From: Polychytrium aggregatum
Taxonomy: Eukaryota; Chytridiomycota; Chytridiomycetes; Polychytriales
Assembly: GCF_025602895.1 (NCBI RefSeq)
Contig: NW_026516220.1
Location: 496,001 to 560,000, forward strand
Reading direction: 5' to 3'
DNA length: 64,000 nucleotides
Made by a program: the position numbers and the translations under genes. Positions 36,361 to 48,292 of this stretch are shown here, piece after piece. The notes under the pieces are model-generated. The model was not told the origin of the DNA. It made no database searches and saw only the letters and a list, made by a program, of their open reading frames with translations. Within the stretch, counting starts at the first letter, position 1; the number at the start of each line of letters is the position of its first letter.

Positions 36361-39300
36361 TTACAGCCCTTCTGTGCCCACCTCGACCATCAGCACAACA
36401 TCGTCCCACATCTCGCGGTAGATCGACACAAATCGGCCCACGCCCTGGTTTTGCGTCGGCTGCAGCATCCCGTTCCGCTCCAGCAGCTGATAGACGTTCA
36501 GGAACAGGGTCTTGTCCTTGCTTTCGTGCGCGGCTTCAAGATAGCGAACGCTGGGTACCTCGGGCAGAGCCCCATGGTCTTGAGCAAAAGCAACGGCCTC
36601 GTGGATCTGTCGGCATCGGTATCAGCAACAGCATCGGTCCCATGCATGCCAGCCATGTGAGTCTCCCCCCCTCCGGTCTCGCAAGTGCGACCAGACACTT
36701 ACCTGGCCAAGACCCAGCAGGTGTTCGACTACTTCGTCGTAGCGTCCAAGTCTTGTCAGCATATCCAACCCTAGCTGCTGGCATTGCTCGCGCTGTGACA
36801 GCGGTCCGGCCCCGTTGAGCCGCCCCCCGCGCAGAAGCAGCAGCCGACCCAGCGCTGGCGACGGCTCGATAACGCCAAGCCGGATTTGCTCGACGAGCTC
36901 GTGGTCCAGATCGCTGCGACACAACAGACTCGCCCATAGCTCGTAAATGTACGGCTCCACCGGCTGTCCGTACGTCGTCAGCGATGTGACGTACTCCAGC
37001 AAGACGTGCGTCAAGTAGGGTGTTGGGACGCTCTGGATGGTTGGGCATTGTTGTTTGTGCATGCAAACGGGACGATGGAAATGAGTATCCTCAAACCAGT
37101 AAAAGGGTCGATGCCTCCGTGCGCCGATAGACGTTCTGGATGCCAGCCCATGCGATTGCTCTCACCTTGTCGTTGGCCAGGATGCCAAACACATGGGTAT
37201 AGAGCTGCTCCTGGCTCAGAACAGGCGACGGATCGCCGCTGGCGTCTGTCTTGGCAAAGTAACCTGGTTTCCGTAGACCATTCATAGTCAGGCCATGGTG
37301 GCCACATTGCCGCCGTCAACATCAGCACATCGTCGGTATCAGTGTCGATAGCTGACATACCCTTGCCGATCGTGTTGCCAACCAACTTGGCCTTGGGGAA
37401 CGCCTTGGTTTGACGGCTCGACGCCATCGAGTGGATCGAGTCGGTCGAGTCGGTCGAGTCGGAGGGACGCAGAGCCGCGTCATATCTAACGTACAAAATG
37501 CGTGAGGCGAGCGACTGCAGAGTCAAGCCACAGAAGACTGGTGGCATTGCTGTTACAAAATCGCCATGACCCTTGGATCTGCAAGGCCACTGTGGCAAGC
37601 CCTCCGTCCGTCTGGCCCAGCAGGCTTACCCGAGCTTGGCCTTGCTGCCCATTTTGGTGTAAGTGTCAAAGATGGTCCGCAGGGCCGATGGCTCGACGCC
37701 GTTCTCGATGTAGCCGCGAATCAGGGACAGGCAGACCAGCAAGGCTTCCTCCGTTCGGCGACGGATCAGAAAGTTGAGTGTTTCGGTCTGAAGACGTCTC
37801 TTGGTCTGAGCGACAGCCTTGGCATCATAGTGCAGCGCCATGGCCTCGACGTTGAGGCGGAGCTCGTAGACACACCCTCGGGATGGAGACAAAAGCCGGT
37901 TCGAGGAGTCGATCTGCCAGTCGCTCTGATGCCGAAGCTCTGCCGAGCCGGGAAGCCAAGCAAAGCCAAGCCGAGCCAAGCCAAGCCAAGCCAAGCCCGA
38001 CGCCGCGACCGAGTCAGAATCATCGATGGTTCAGTTTAGCACTACGAACAGGCAGGACACACGCACAACTGGATCCGGCAGCTGGGCCTGGATGTCACCG
38101 CACATGATCTGCAACTCGAATATTCACTGAGCACTCCATACCTGACGGCGAGTGCTCGCCTGAATCAGTCTCGATCCATACGTTGGTCCGGAACCCAGCT
38201 GGATCGCCGAGCTTCAGGTCGAACATGTGTGCGCTCTGTTCCATCGCAAGGGTCGAGGCTGTCAGCCAGCAGGCATCACAGTTGGTGCTTACTTACAGAG
38301 ACAGCACATATCCATCTGCCCGACACATACCTGTCTGTCCATGGATGCAACCACAAGTATATCGTTCACGGCCGCAATGTTTGGCCACCTCGAGTGCTCC
38401 GCGACGAACGAGTACGCCAGTCGGCACGCCGTCTTTGTGATTTCGTAGAGAAACAGGTTGCAGGGCGGAGGGCTTCCAGGAGTAGCTGCGCCAGGAGTGG
38501 TGTCGAGATAGACGCAATAGACAGTACCGTAGCTGTGGGGGGACGCCATAATAGCCATCAGAGACAACAAAATCGGCTGCGACAGTTGAATGCATTCCAG
38601 ATACATCCGTCTCTTGACGCACTCATCGATCGGACACACTCGTTCATCGAGATGGCTTCATGGCGCATGTCCCGCTTTTCAGTAGCCCATAAATTGCCAG
38701 TCTCGTCTCCATGCGACTTTGACCTCATTCGTATTCAGCAGTCGCTCCTGCGATCGCATCGCCGGTTACTTACAGAGTTACAAACGAAACATTCCGGCGC
38801 CCAACGACGTTCAAGTTCGACCCAAGGACCTGTGTCCGGTGGGTGCTCTGGCCGTTTGCGAGTGCCACAACGGCATTCGTGGCCGGGTCGATTTTGAGAT
38901 TATCCAGTCGCAGGATTGGTAGAGCCTTCAGCGTCGAGTCCGAGCCAACTCGATACAGCGTCAGCGTTCGCGGACCTGTCGACACAGCCAGAAGACGGTG
39001 CTCGGGCTGGGTGATGTCGTCGATCGAGGCGAAGCCAGAGGAGGAGGAGGAGGAGGAGGAGGAGGAGGAGGAGGAGGGAGGGTGAGAGGGTGGGATGATA
39101 GGGCGTTTGGAAGAGCGAAATCCAATAGATGACCACCATCGACTGCAGCCTGACGAATGGCGCCCATCGACTTACAGAGTACTGATACCAGTTCGAGCTG
39201 ATTGTGTACGATCGCTTCTGGACAAAGGTCGACCGCCCGTCGGAATACTGCCATCATCGAAGCCAGTTAGACCCCCACCCGCTCAACATTGACGTCGACA

Positions 39301-40179
39301 CTGAGAGCACCGTCGAGCATCCGTCATCCCAGGAAAGTGCCAACAGCAATGCGCCGCGTTCGATACGAGACTGCCCGGGCGATCTGCTTGATCCATCGGT
39401 TTCCGCCACACAGCCGCCGCCGCCGCATCGGTCCAACCTGATAAAAGTCGAGATTCTCATTCGTCACACAGACAAATGTGTTCTTCTCGGTCCACTCGAC
39501 CCCCAGGATGACATCGCTCGGCTTGGTGTCTCTTGTGGTCGTGAACACAGGCGTGGTCGAATGTGTCGTGAAGACTTCCTATGGATTGAAATGGCGCCGG
39601 TTTCATCAGAGGGCCATGGACACTGTTGGTCGCTCCGAGTCGACCGCTTGGTCATATCCTTGGTCAGTGCTGGTGCCCGGCATTGAAAGGCGTTCAGGAC
39701 TTACCAGTTGTTTGGCCGAGCGAACAGTTCCGAGAAAGGAGCCGTCAGGAGACAGGGCAAGGCGGCGAATCGACCCCTTGGTGCCAATCCTGAGAGGGAG
39801 AGGGAAACGTCATCAGCAAACGCAACCTATGCCATGCCACTCCATTCACGCCCTCAACCTCGTTCATATTTGCATCTGCTCTGGTGGCTGCTCGCCCATC
39901 GCCCCCGACTTGGACATACTGGAATGTGGCTTCGACCTCGGGGCTCTTCAGCAGGACGCACTGGATATGAGAGTCCGAGGCAGAGGCAATGGCAATGTAG
40001 GATGTTGACCGGGGCTGCTGCTCCGAGGAAAGATAGGGCGAGCTTCCTTCTGGGTCAGGCACAACGCAGTCCCAGTAGACCAGGAGCGGCGACGCATCCG
40101 ATGGATAGGCCGGGGTGAAGGAGATGTGTGTTCGAGCCAGCGAGACTCCATCGGCAAAGGCGGCACCGGGATCGCTCAT
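36361..40179 (-). CDS. RMC1/Mic1 protein (regulator of MON1-CCZ1)
   Basis: 723 aa in 13 exons (minus): 40179-39920, 39789-39705, 39578-39438, 39247-39176, 39006-38774, 38532-38331, 38235-38182, 38108-38067, 37913-37630, 37485-37361, 37263-37166, 37032-36703, 36606-36361; exactly 724 codons. In animals RMC1 is the third subunit of the MON1-CCZ1 exchange factor that activates Rab7 on late endosomes. N-terminal beta-propeller pieces: RRLALSPDGSFLGTVRSAKQ, DVILGVEWTEKNTFVCVTNE, LDFYQ, TISSNWYQYS, RLLAVSTGPRTLTLYRV. The C-terminal helical Mic1 domain includes LRLNVEAMALHYDAKAVA, LEYVTSLTTYGQPVEPYIYE and LFLNVYQLLERNGMLQP. The exon 7-8 junction is the least certain. Exon 3 uses a weak donor (GTTGGA). 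Confidence 0.85.
37952..37997. repeat. Pentamer repeat (agcca/agccg) in RMC1 intron
   Basis: About nine copies of a 5-bp agcca-type unit inside the intron between 38066 and 37914, partly degenerate on its left side. Confidence 0.85.
39038..39078. repeat. GGA/TCC microsatellite next to an RMC1 splice acceptor
   Basis: About 13 copies of GGA on the plus strand. On the RMC1 sense strand this is a (CTC)n tract, 30-70 nt before the acceptor of exon 5 (39006), so it lies where a polypyrimidine tract is expected. Confidence 0.9.
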
Positions 40180-40902
40180 GGCTGCCAGCAATAGGAGTAT
40201 CAGGGGGTCGGCTTCTGCTCGTTTGCTGCTCGTTTGCTGCTCGTTTGCTGCTCGGCTGGCGGATGTCGATGCGATGAGGACAGACCTGCGTGGATCGGCT
40301 GTGGCTGCAAGCCCCCCTTGACGCCAGCCGCGTTTGGCTGTTCGCCTTTGGGCCAGGGCTTCCCACACCCAGGCCGATCGCTGCAAGACGATGTGTCCGG
40401 CGTGCGCTCGGCCAGGGGCCACGGGCGTATCGGTCCAGCACAGCTGCAGCCGTATCTGCCGATACCGATCTGCAGCGCTGTCAGGGCATCACGGGCCCCC
40501 TCCGGCCGCCATCCAAAACAACATAGGTGTCGAAATCTAGACACTTGCCGGGCTCAGCACAGACATACAGAGCATCATCCTGACTCCATCCGCTCCAAAA
40601 CAACATTGGCGTTGACTTGTCTCGCTGCTCTTCTCGATGGCGTGATCGGCTCCATATCAGAGGGCGATCGGCCGATTGGCGCGCCCACCAGAACCTTCTT
40701 GGCAGACTGGCTTCGTCATAGGACTGGTCCTATAAAGTCGCCCGCCCTTTTTTTTTCCTCCAGTACTATCGAGCCTGAAGCCCGTCACAAATCAACCAAG
40801 AGCTTGCCCCGGTTTGCCGAGCCCTACGACGAACCGCAGCTTCCCTTCCCCTCGGCATTTGCCATCCAGCCCTGGCTGTCCCGAAATACCACGACCACTA
40901 GT
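40180..40902. promoter_or_regulatory. Divergent promoter region RMC1 (-) / Pex30-like A (+)
   Basis: 723 bp between divergent start codons. It contains TATAAAG at 40731-40737, 166 bp before the Pex30-like start, and at about 40218-40256 a 3.5-copy repeat of tgctgctcgtt close to the RMC1 start. Confidence 0.6.
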
Positions 40903-42858
40903 ATGCTGTCCGATCCCCCCAATCTCGCTTCCCTTCCGACGATCACCCTTCCCTCGGAGCCACCCGACGATACTCTCTCAGGATCGGCCCGCTCTTCGGT
41001 CTCGTCGATAGCGCCGTCCTTCATCGCTCCATCACGCACCCGACATGGCCTTTTGCGCGAGGAGTCCCATCCTGGCTCGCCGCCATTCTCGAATCAACCT
41101 GTCAAGGACAGCCCCACGTCGTCGGGGAGCTCGGGCTCGAGTAGTCCGTCTCGCGAGCTATCGTCTTCCGAAGACCTCAACATCGCGGCGCAGCGACAGC
41201 CGCCTCTGAATCTACTCACGGCGACCCCATGGAACATTAGCCGACTGGTGCTGCGGCTGGGACCCGTTGTGGATGCCTTTGATATTGCGGTCGATGTGCT
41301 GCTCTGGACGTATCCCTTCCGAACCGGCATGATCTGTATTGGCTGGATTGTTCTCTGTGAGTAACATGGATGGGGCACGCAGTGGCTTCCTTGAAACTTC
41401 CCACGGCCCAGCCGCATTGGCTCGCTTTCGCTGTTTGGTGCCTTCGAGCCTCGTTTCTCCAGTCGATGCAATCGATGCAACGAGCACCACCGCACTCATT
41501 CGCATCCATTCTACAACTTTTACTCACTTTCATCTGCTCTAACAACGACTACGGCTCTCGTTCTCTCCCGGCACCCACCCAGGCACCTATCCCATCCTGG
41601 GCTTCATTATCCCACAAGCGTGCCTGATCCTCTATATGCTGAGCAGATACAAGACCTCCAGCCATCGTCGTCCGCTCCCAACGCCGCCCATCGAAGAGCT
41701 CGAAAGAGTAACCTCGAGCACTAGTCTCCTCAGCTCCATACCAACCGTCAATCACCAGCAGTACCAGAAAAACCTCAAATTCATGCAGAATCTCATGGTG
41801 ATCTACTGCGACCTCTACGATCGGGCTGCGGCAGTCCACCAGACCCTGGACTGGCACGATTCGGAACTGACCACCCGATGGCTTCGAGTCATTGCCCTTG
41901 CCATTCCGATGGCTTACGCCGTCGTCCTGGTTGTGCCTGTGAGGACCATCGTGATGGTGGCCGGATTGATGGTCCTGATGATGCACACATCGCTCTTTAG
42001 GACACTGATGATGGTGCTGCCGTCGTTCATCTGGAAGCGTCTGGTCAACTGGACCAGCAGACTGATACGAACCTTCCCGGCCCCGGACTCTGCCGTGGAC
42101 CTGGGTGTGGTCGATGACTTTGAGGGAGCAACCCCAGAAGAGGAGAAGGCCAAGTCCGAGACGATGGCCGTCGATGTCTATGAGAACCAACGCTGGTGGA
42201 ATGGTATGAACTTCGAGATCGCCAGTGTTCATGTTGGGATGGCGTCGAGCGTCACCGAAGAGATGCGAGTGCGTCTGGCAAGGCCCATTGTGATTGACAA
42301 GGCCTGTTATGAGCACTCTGCCAATCCCTAGTGGTGATTCATCGTTTACCGACTCGTCTTTCTGCTTCTTCATCCGTCCATCTGTCCACCCCCCGCCAGA
42401 GTCTGGATGGGCCGCCCGGCTGCTCAAGTCCGAGCGCCCTTGTTGGAGCGATGTCACCGGCAAACTCACTCGCCATCCCAAGTCGCTGATTGAGCTTCCC
42501 TCCAAGGACTGGGTCTGGGCGACCGAGTGGGTCGTCGACCGCGAGTGGTACCCCTGCGATAATGATGGATGGGTCTACAGGTGAGCGAACCCGATTCCAG
42601 CAGCCGTTGGCGATGCAGAGGCACCTTCCTATCCGACACAGACACAGCCCAAACTGCATCCGCTGCGCCGACACTCACCTTGGCTCTGCCTTCTACTTAT
42701 TTTCTTCCATGCACTCTCCAAACTCGCCGTCCGCCAGCGATCACAACTGGAAGAACGAAACTGAGGGCCAGTGCATCACTTCGCTGACCAGGAGGAGACG
42801 CTGGGTGCGTTCAATGAGGCCTGTCGATGGATCAAAAAAGACCACCCATCTTGACTAG
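40903..42858 (+). CDS. Pex30/Pex24-type DysF membrane protein, copy A
   Basis: 458 aa in four exons: 40903-41356, 41583-42203, 42400-42580, 42738-42858 (459 codons). Ser-rich N-terminus, then PFRTGMICIGWIVLC plus GFIIPQACLILYML (reticulon-like hydrophobic hairpin) and a second pair WLRVIALAIPMAYAVVLVV and IVMVAGLMVLMMHTSLF. The C-terminal peroxin/dysferlin domain has the typical Trp-rich elements: CWSDVTGK, SKDWVWATEWVVD, DNDGWVY and RRRRWVRSMRP. Yeast Pex30-family proteins sit in the ER membrane and shape sites where peroxisomes and lipid droplets form. The start is the first ATG after a long ATG-poor leader. The downstream neighbour is a paralogue. Confidence 0.85.
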
Positions 42859-43452
42859 ACACTGCAGCAGCGAAAGTACTGCTTCTGGGCCTATCCCATC
42901 CCGTATGTGACGAAGCCGACCGGCAGCGCCGATGATACCGTGCATCCAAGAAATGCATCCCTCCCCCGGCTGTTGATCATTCCTTTTCTGTTCTTGGGTG
43001 AATACACTGCGTGCTGACCGTGGCTGTGACCATCCGCCGATATCCGATCGATTCGGTCCTGATAGCGAGGCTTGTGGGTGATATCGACATGCTCCTCCGC
43101 AACCGATACGCTGCTCTCTCGTTGAAGGCTTTCGCCTTTGCCCTGGGTGTATCAGCCTCCCCAGTCCCACCGCTGCTCCATGCCTCCCCTCCCCAAAACA
43201 GACAGATGGTACTGGGCCCACCGACAGACCCATCCGCACAAATCCATCCGCACAGACCCATCCGCACAGAGAGGATAGTCCGATACCCTGGACTCGGGGG
43301 CCGCCGACAGACTCCGACATCAACTCCGATCGTATCCGCCGCTCTCTTCGTCCCGCCAGTCCCTTGAATAAATAGCCATCCGCTGTCCAGACCCTCCTTC
43401 CATCGCTTCAGCTCGCTCCCCCTTCTTCCCGGCCCTAAGCACTCTCGCCGCC
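42859..43452. other. Gap between the tandem Pex30-like genes
   Basis: 594 bp with the copy A 3' UTR and copy B promoter. Contains repeated ccatccgcac units (43227-43268) and an A/T-rich AATAAATAG at about 43367-43375, 78 bp before the copy B ATG, a possible TATA element. Confidence 0.55.
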
Positions 43453-45243
43453 ATGAGCTCTCTAAAGCACTCAGATCAATGTCTGCCTCCATTTGCCTCG
43501 GCTGTGGCCGGCCAGCATCCATCGGCTGACATCTTCAGCCGCGACGCTGATCTGAATCAGCCCCGATTCAACCCGACCAAGCCCACCCAGGTGCTCGCCA
43601 TCAACACCTCGCATCTCTGCAACAGTCGGCTGCGAATGACGGCTCAATACTGGATCGACGTTTTGCAATGGAAGAATCCGCTCCGTAGCACGGCAATCTC
43701 ACTCGCTTGGATGGTCCTCTGTAAGTGCGATCGCTTCCGCCATCGGGGCTGTTTCCGCTCTGAACCTCGGTCAAGCTGCATGCATTTCGGACAAACTTGC
43801 CCCTTAGCTACGCCACTGTACTTGTTTTTGGCAATGCCGTGCGAGTATCCTGCCATCCCCGAGAACGTCATCCGCGCGGCTCGATAACCCATCGATCTGT
43901 CTCCAGGCATATTCCCAAACCTGTGGTTCATCGCTCCACAGATCTTTGTCATATTTTGGATCGCTGTCAGGCGGCTCTCCATCAAATCCAACGCTGCACG
44001 CTCCGCGGACACTCCGGCCCAAGCCGGCGGGAAGCTCGGGGCCTCCAGGACTGCAAAGCGATCCATGCTCTCTGGCGCGATCGACGAGGCCGAAACGACA
44101 AGGAATATCGAAGGATACAACAATCTGGTGTTTGTGCAGGATTTGGTCGACAACCTCCTCGGCGGACTCGTGCGAGCTCACAACCTCCTGGATTCGATCG
44201 ACTGGTCCAACAGCGAGCGCATGGGCCAGTGGATCCAGCTGTCGCTCCTCGGCATCCTCGCTGTCTATTTCATCAATCTGGCTGTCCCTGCAAGAGTGAT
44301 CGTCATGGCTGCGGGGCTGCTCCCGCTCTGGTACCACACCACTCTGGTGCAGTTGCTGCTGGCACTGCTTCCCACCAAGACCTTCCAGGTAATGGCTATC
44401 ACAGCCATCGGCCTTGACAACAACAAGAAGCCGTCTCATTCCGCTGTCGGCGATGTCGATACCGATGCCGACTCGGCCGTCGAGCTGTCACATAGCGACG
44501 ATGACTCGGGTCCAACCCAGTCAAACCGCATCACCATCGACGTCTTTGAAAACCAGCGCTGGACAAGTAAGTCTATCGCTGGCACGAGTGCAGATCCAAC
44601 AAGATACATGCAATGCTGCGTTGTCGAACATGCACTTTTGTGACAGCGGCTAGGGGACGAGATTTCGCCGCTCACTCGATACACGCCTGATACCTGTTTC
44701 AGATTTCAAGTGGACCTCTCGTCTTGGTCCGAACGAGCGAGCCAGCTGGAGTGACAGAACGGGCAAGATTCAGCAACCATCGAGATCCACGATCGAACTG
44801 CCATCGGATGAGTGGCGATGGGACGGCGAATGGGAGATGGATTGCAAGTGGGGCGAATGCGACCAGAACGGGTGGCAATACAGGTATGCGGATCAGTTAC
44901 GCTGCCGAGCTTTGCAGAGACGCTGCAAAAACACAACGCCGCTTGGTTGACGATGATATTGGTGTTGTCTTGGCTTTGACTGACTGGCTGACTGACTGAC
45001 TGAATGAATGAATGACTGGGCGCTGGTGCTGACGTCGCCTCGGCTCGCAATCTACCTTGCTTTGGCAATCTCGTCACCCAACCAAACCATAGTGATCACC
45101 ACTGGCAGTGCCCAAGTCCCACCCAGCTGATTGTCTCGCTCACAAGACGGAAGAGATGGATTCGGTCCATGATCCGAGTCGACTGCCCCAGCAGCGACTT
45201 GTCGTTCAACTCAGGCTCGACCTCGGACGACAACAGCGACTAG
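43453..45243 (+). CDS. Pex30/Pex24-type DysF membrane protein, copy B
   Basis: 419 aa in four exons: 43453-43720, 43907-44566, 44703-44883, 45093-45243 (420 codons). Same plan as copy A: NPLRSTAISLAWMVLC, then a hydrophobic segment WFIAPQIFVIFWIAV, a paired segment WIQLSLLGILAVYFINLAV plus VIVMAAGLLPLWYH, an acidic spacer, and a DysF domain with SWSDRTGK, SDEWRWDGEWEMD, DQNGWQY and RRKRWIRSM, and an acidic Ser/Asp tail. Intron phases equal those of copy A (1, 1, 2), and exon 3 is 181 nt in both. Sequence divergence is large, so the duplication is old. Likely an ER membrane protein of the same class, possibly with a different partner. Confidence 0.85.
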
Positions 45244-45604
45244 ATTTGCCAATCGTCCGGATATGCTTACTCTCCACATGTATTGCATCGTTTCGTATCC
45301 CTCATCCTCATGCCCATCCTGAATCTTTACCACTGGTGGCTGCCCCCATCAATCGATTCACATGCTGCACATTGGTCGTTGCACCGCGCAATCTTGATCG
45401 TTCAGACGGAGGTGTGGTGCCACAAATGCATTTGTATATTGCTGTTCAATATCAGTCAGCGACGACCGTCATCTAGCTCTACCCGCATCGATCAACGCAG
45501 TTGAGTAGTGTCAAGCCAAGGGCACCATCGCCGACAGGCACTCGCTCCCTTGTCGAACGTATACTGAGTCGACAGCACACGCCCGCGTTCTCAGAGGCCG
45601 TCCG
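45244..45604. other. Intergenic between convergent Pex30-like B and CPS1 genes
   Basis: 361 bp of shared 3' region. No gene or repeat seen. Confidence 0.55.
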
Positions 45605-48292
45605 TCAGACCTCGTTCCAGTTCCGGATAAGCTCATGGTAGAACAGGATGCCCTCGACGTGCCCCTCGACCGTCACAAACTCGTTGACGCTGTGCATTCC
45701 TCCGACCTGGCCCTCGCGACTGGGGCGGAAGCGATAGATTGCGCTGGGAGCAAGGGCAACGTAGTGGCGGGTGTCGGTGTTGCCTCGGTTTACGGTCGGG
45801 GCGATGATGAGCGACGAGTGGTTCGAGTCCGGGTTGGGATCAAAGACATGCCGCATGGTTCCGCCCAAGACGGAATAGCCGAGCGAGTGGGTCGAGGCGA
45901 TCGGCGAGGGCTCAAAGTTGGCCTCGAGACGGATCTTCATCACGCGCTTGGCCTTGGCAATGTCATACCAGGACTTGTCTCGGCTGTTCTCGAGTGGGTA
46001 TCGGAAGACGCCATTCTCGCGCTGGAACTCAAGCGTCAAGTTGTGGTGGGTCACAACGGGTCGAAGCACCTTGATGAGGTGTTCTTCGACGACCGAAACG
46101 CTATCGCTCATGGCAATGCGATAGTTGACCATCACCGTGGCTTCCTCAGGCAGGGCATTGACTGTGTGTGCAGCGACCATTCACGAGCAGCGGACCATGG
46201 ATCGACCCGTTAGAGTGGCGGGGTGTTGCAAAGTGTGGTTGAAGCAGTCAGCGCACAGAAAGCAGCCCAGAGAAGAAACACCTCGGCGAGCGGCAGTCGT
46301 CCGATAGGCAACATGTACATGACGATGAGCATCCGGAGAAGATCTGTGAGTACCCCAAGCTTTACCTTTGGTACCACCGGAGATCACATCGGCAGCCTGG
46401 CTGGTCACCATTTTGTTCCTCCAGTCGACGCTCGTCTGGGCCAGTTGGTCAACGAGCTTGGCACGCACCCATGGGCGATCCATGTGGCGGATCAGAGCCG
46501 AGAGCCCGTGCTCCATCGTGCCATACTTTTCCCAGCAGCGCAGGCATTCCACGAAGGGGTTGCTGTCCTCGAGTCGAGGAGTGTACGGGTGCGCCTCGAG
46601 TCTCACAATGGCTTCGGAGAGGATACCGATTGAGGTGTGCGGTGGGGGCTGCGAAGAGTGTCCTCCCTCGGTGGCCACAGAGATGACGGCGTTCGAGTGG
46701 CCTCGCTCTGTCGTGGCGATCAAGCCAAAAGGCCGCGAGAATGCTTCGCCGATGGTTGTGCCTTCGTCGAGGACAAACTCGATCGAGTCGCGCCCGTACC
46801 GGCCCAGCAGTACATAGCCCATGTTCCGAGCACCCTGTGAGCGCCAGAGGGCCAGTGGAAGTATACAGCAGCAATAAGCCAACAGAAGCAGTCTGCATAC
46901 ATGCAGTGCTTGACCTCATCAACCGGCTCCATCGGCCGGTTGGCTCATGCTCGCAGAAGATACTTGCGTTATAGCCACTGATTTCTTCGTCGTATCCAAA
47001 GGCCATGATGATCGTGCGAGTCGGCTGAAAGTTGACCGCCAGCAGCGCCTCGACTAAGCAGTGGGAGCGATGACATCATGTTAGTTTGTTTGATCGTCGC
47101 AGACCCGTTTGCTCGACTCAGGGCACTTGGCCTATTCGTGTCGACCACAACGATATGCTCGCGTCGACCATAGTGCCATGCTCGTGTCGACCTCAGCGAC
47201 ATTGCTCACGCCGCCAGCTCCTCTCTCATTTACCAGCTTCCATGAGACACAGCAAGGCGTTCTTGTTGTCGTAGGATCCACGGCCCCAGACTTTGCCGCC
47301 CTGGATGACGCCCGCAAACGGGGGGTGGAGCCAGTCGCCGATCGAGGATTCGGCCACCGGCACAACGTCCATGTGGGCGGTGAGCATAATGGGCTTGAGG
47401 CTGGGGTTTGTTCCGTCCCAGGTATAGATCAGGGCATATCTGGTGGATACGGCCAAAGCAGAAGAAGGTGAGAGAGAGAAACGCAAAGGCAGAGCGACTG
47501 GTGTCCGAGAGCGTCCAGCTTCAATAGCCAACAGGGCGGCTCTTACTTGTTCACGACCTCGCGCTTCAGCGACTTGTGGCTGATTGGAAGGCACAGCAGA
47601 TCCAGTGCCGTCATGCGACAGGACAGGAACGAGGATGTGAGCAACGAGATTCGATGCACATGGCACAGTCGGATCCGGACTGGATCTCAACACTACCTGA
47701 TAGCAGTTGCTCGCTCCAGCAGCGTCTCCTCGCCCATCTCCCCCCTTCCAGATACACCATGACAGAAGGAAAGCAGCAGCGTGACTCACAGCAGGGGAAA
47801 CTCTTGTTCCAGAAAGTCATGGAAGTCCAGAAAGGGCTTCCACTTGTTCTCGGGCTCCCCAGGAGCAGGCAGAGCTACCATGTCGTCGTACGAGACGGTC
47901 GGGATCTGGACGGCCCTGCTCAGCCGGAGAGCGGTCTCGTGCCAGTACGAAGTGTTTTTGAAGAGGCCCTCGACGTTGATTCGGGTGATGTCTGGGCCTT
48001 GGCTCGGAGCTCGGACGGGCGGCTGGGGACATGCCTTGGTGGCGCTCTTTGGGTCTGCTCCAAAGTTGACATAGGACATCATTGGCACGCAGATGAACCA
48101 GATGGTGAGGGCCAGCACAATGGTGGCAATGCCAAGCGAGCGCGAGGCGCTGGAGAAGTGCTTCTGCTGATGCTCGAGAAGCTCATCCTCCAGGAACTCG
48201 AGCTCTGGGTCGCTTGAGGAGCTGGTGCGGACGACATGGAAGCGGTATGCAGGCGGCGGCGAGAGCGGGGTGCTATTGTTGCGGCGGATCAT
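45605..48292 (-). CDS. CPS1: Vacuolar carboxypeptidase S-like M20 metallopeptidase
   Basis: 617 aa in six exons (minus): 48292-47790, 47579-47547, 47439-47234, 47053-46968, 46834-46366, 46161-45605 (618 codons). Type II membrane protein: a polar cytosolic N-terminus of about 52 residues with basic RR near the start, one transmembrane segment (about 53-73, LGIATIVLALTIWFICV), then the lumenal peptidase. Dizinc motifs: LTAHMDVVPV, GRGSYDNKN, AFGYDEEISG (catalytic Glu pair), FVLDEG, and C-terminal GGMHSVNEF. EGGHSSQPPPHTS lies in the lid domain. In yeast Cps1 is sorted through multivesicular bodies to the vacuole, where it releases C-terminal amino acids. Intron 4 has a GC donor. Confidence 0.92.
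46835..46967 (-). other. GC-AG intron in the CPS1-like gene
   Basis: The exon encoding YDEEISGYN ends at 46968 and the intron begins GCAAGT, the standard GC-type donor; it ends CACAG before GARNMGYVLL. The nearby GT (GTATCT) would shift the frame, so the GC donor is required by the protein. It is the only non-GT donor I needed in about 125 introns. Confidence 0.8.
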
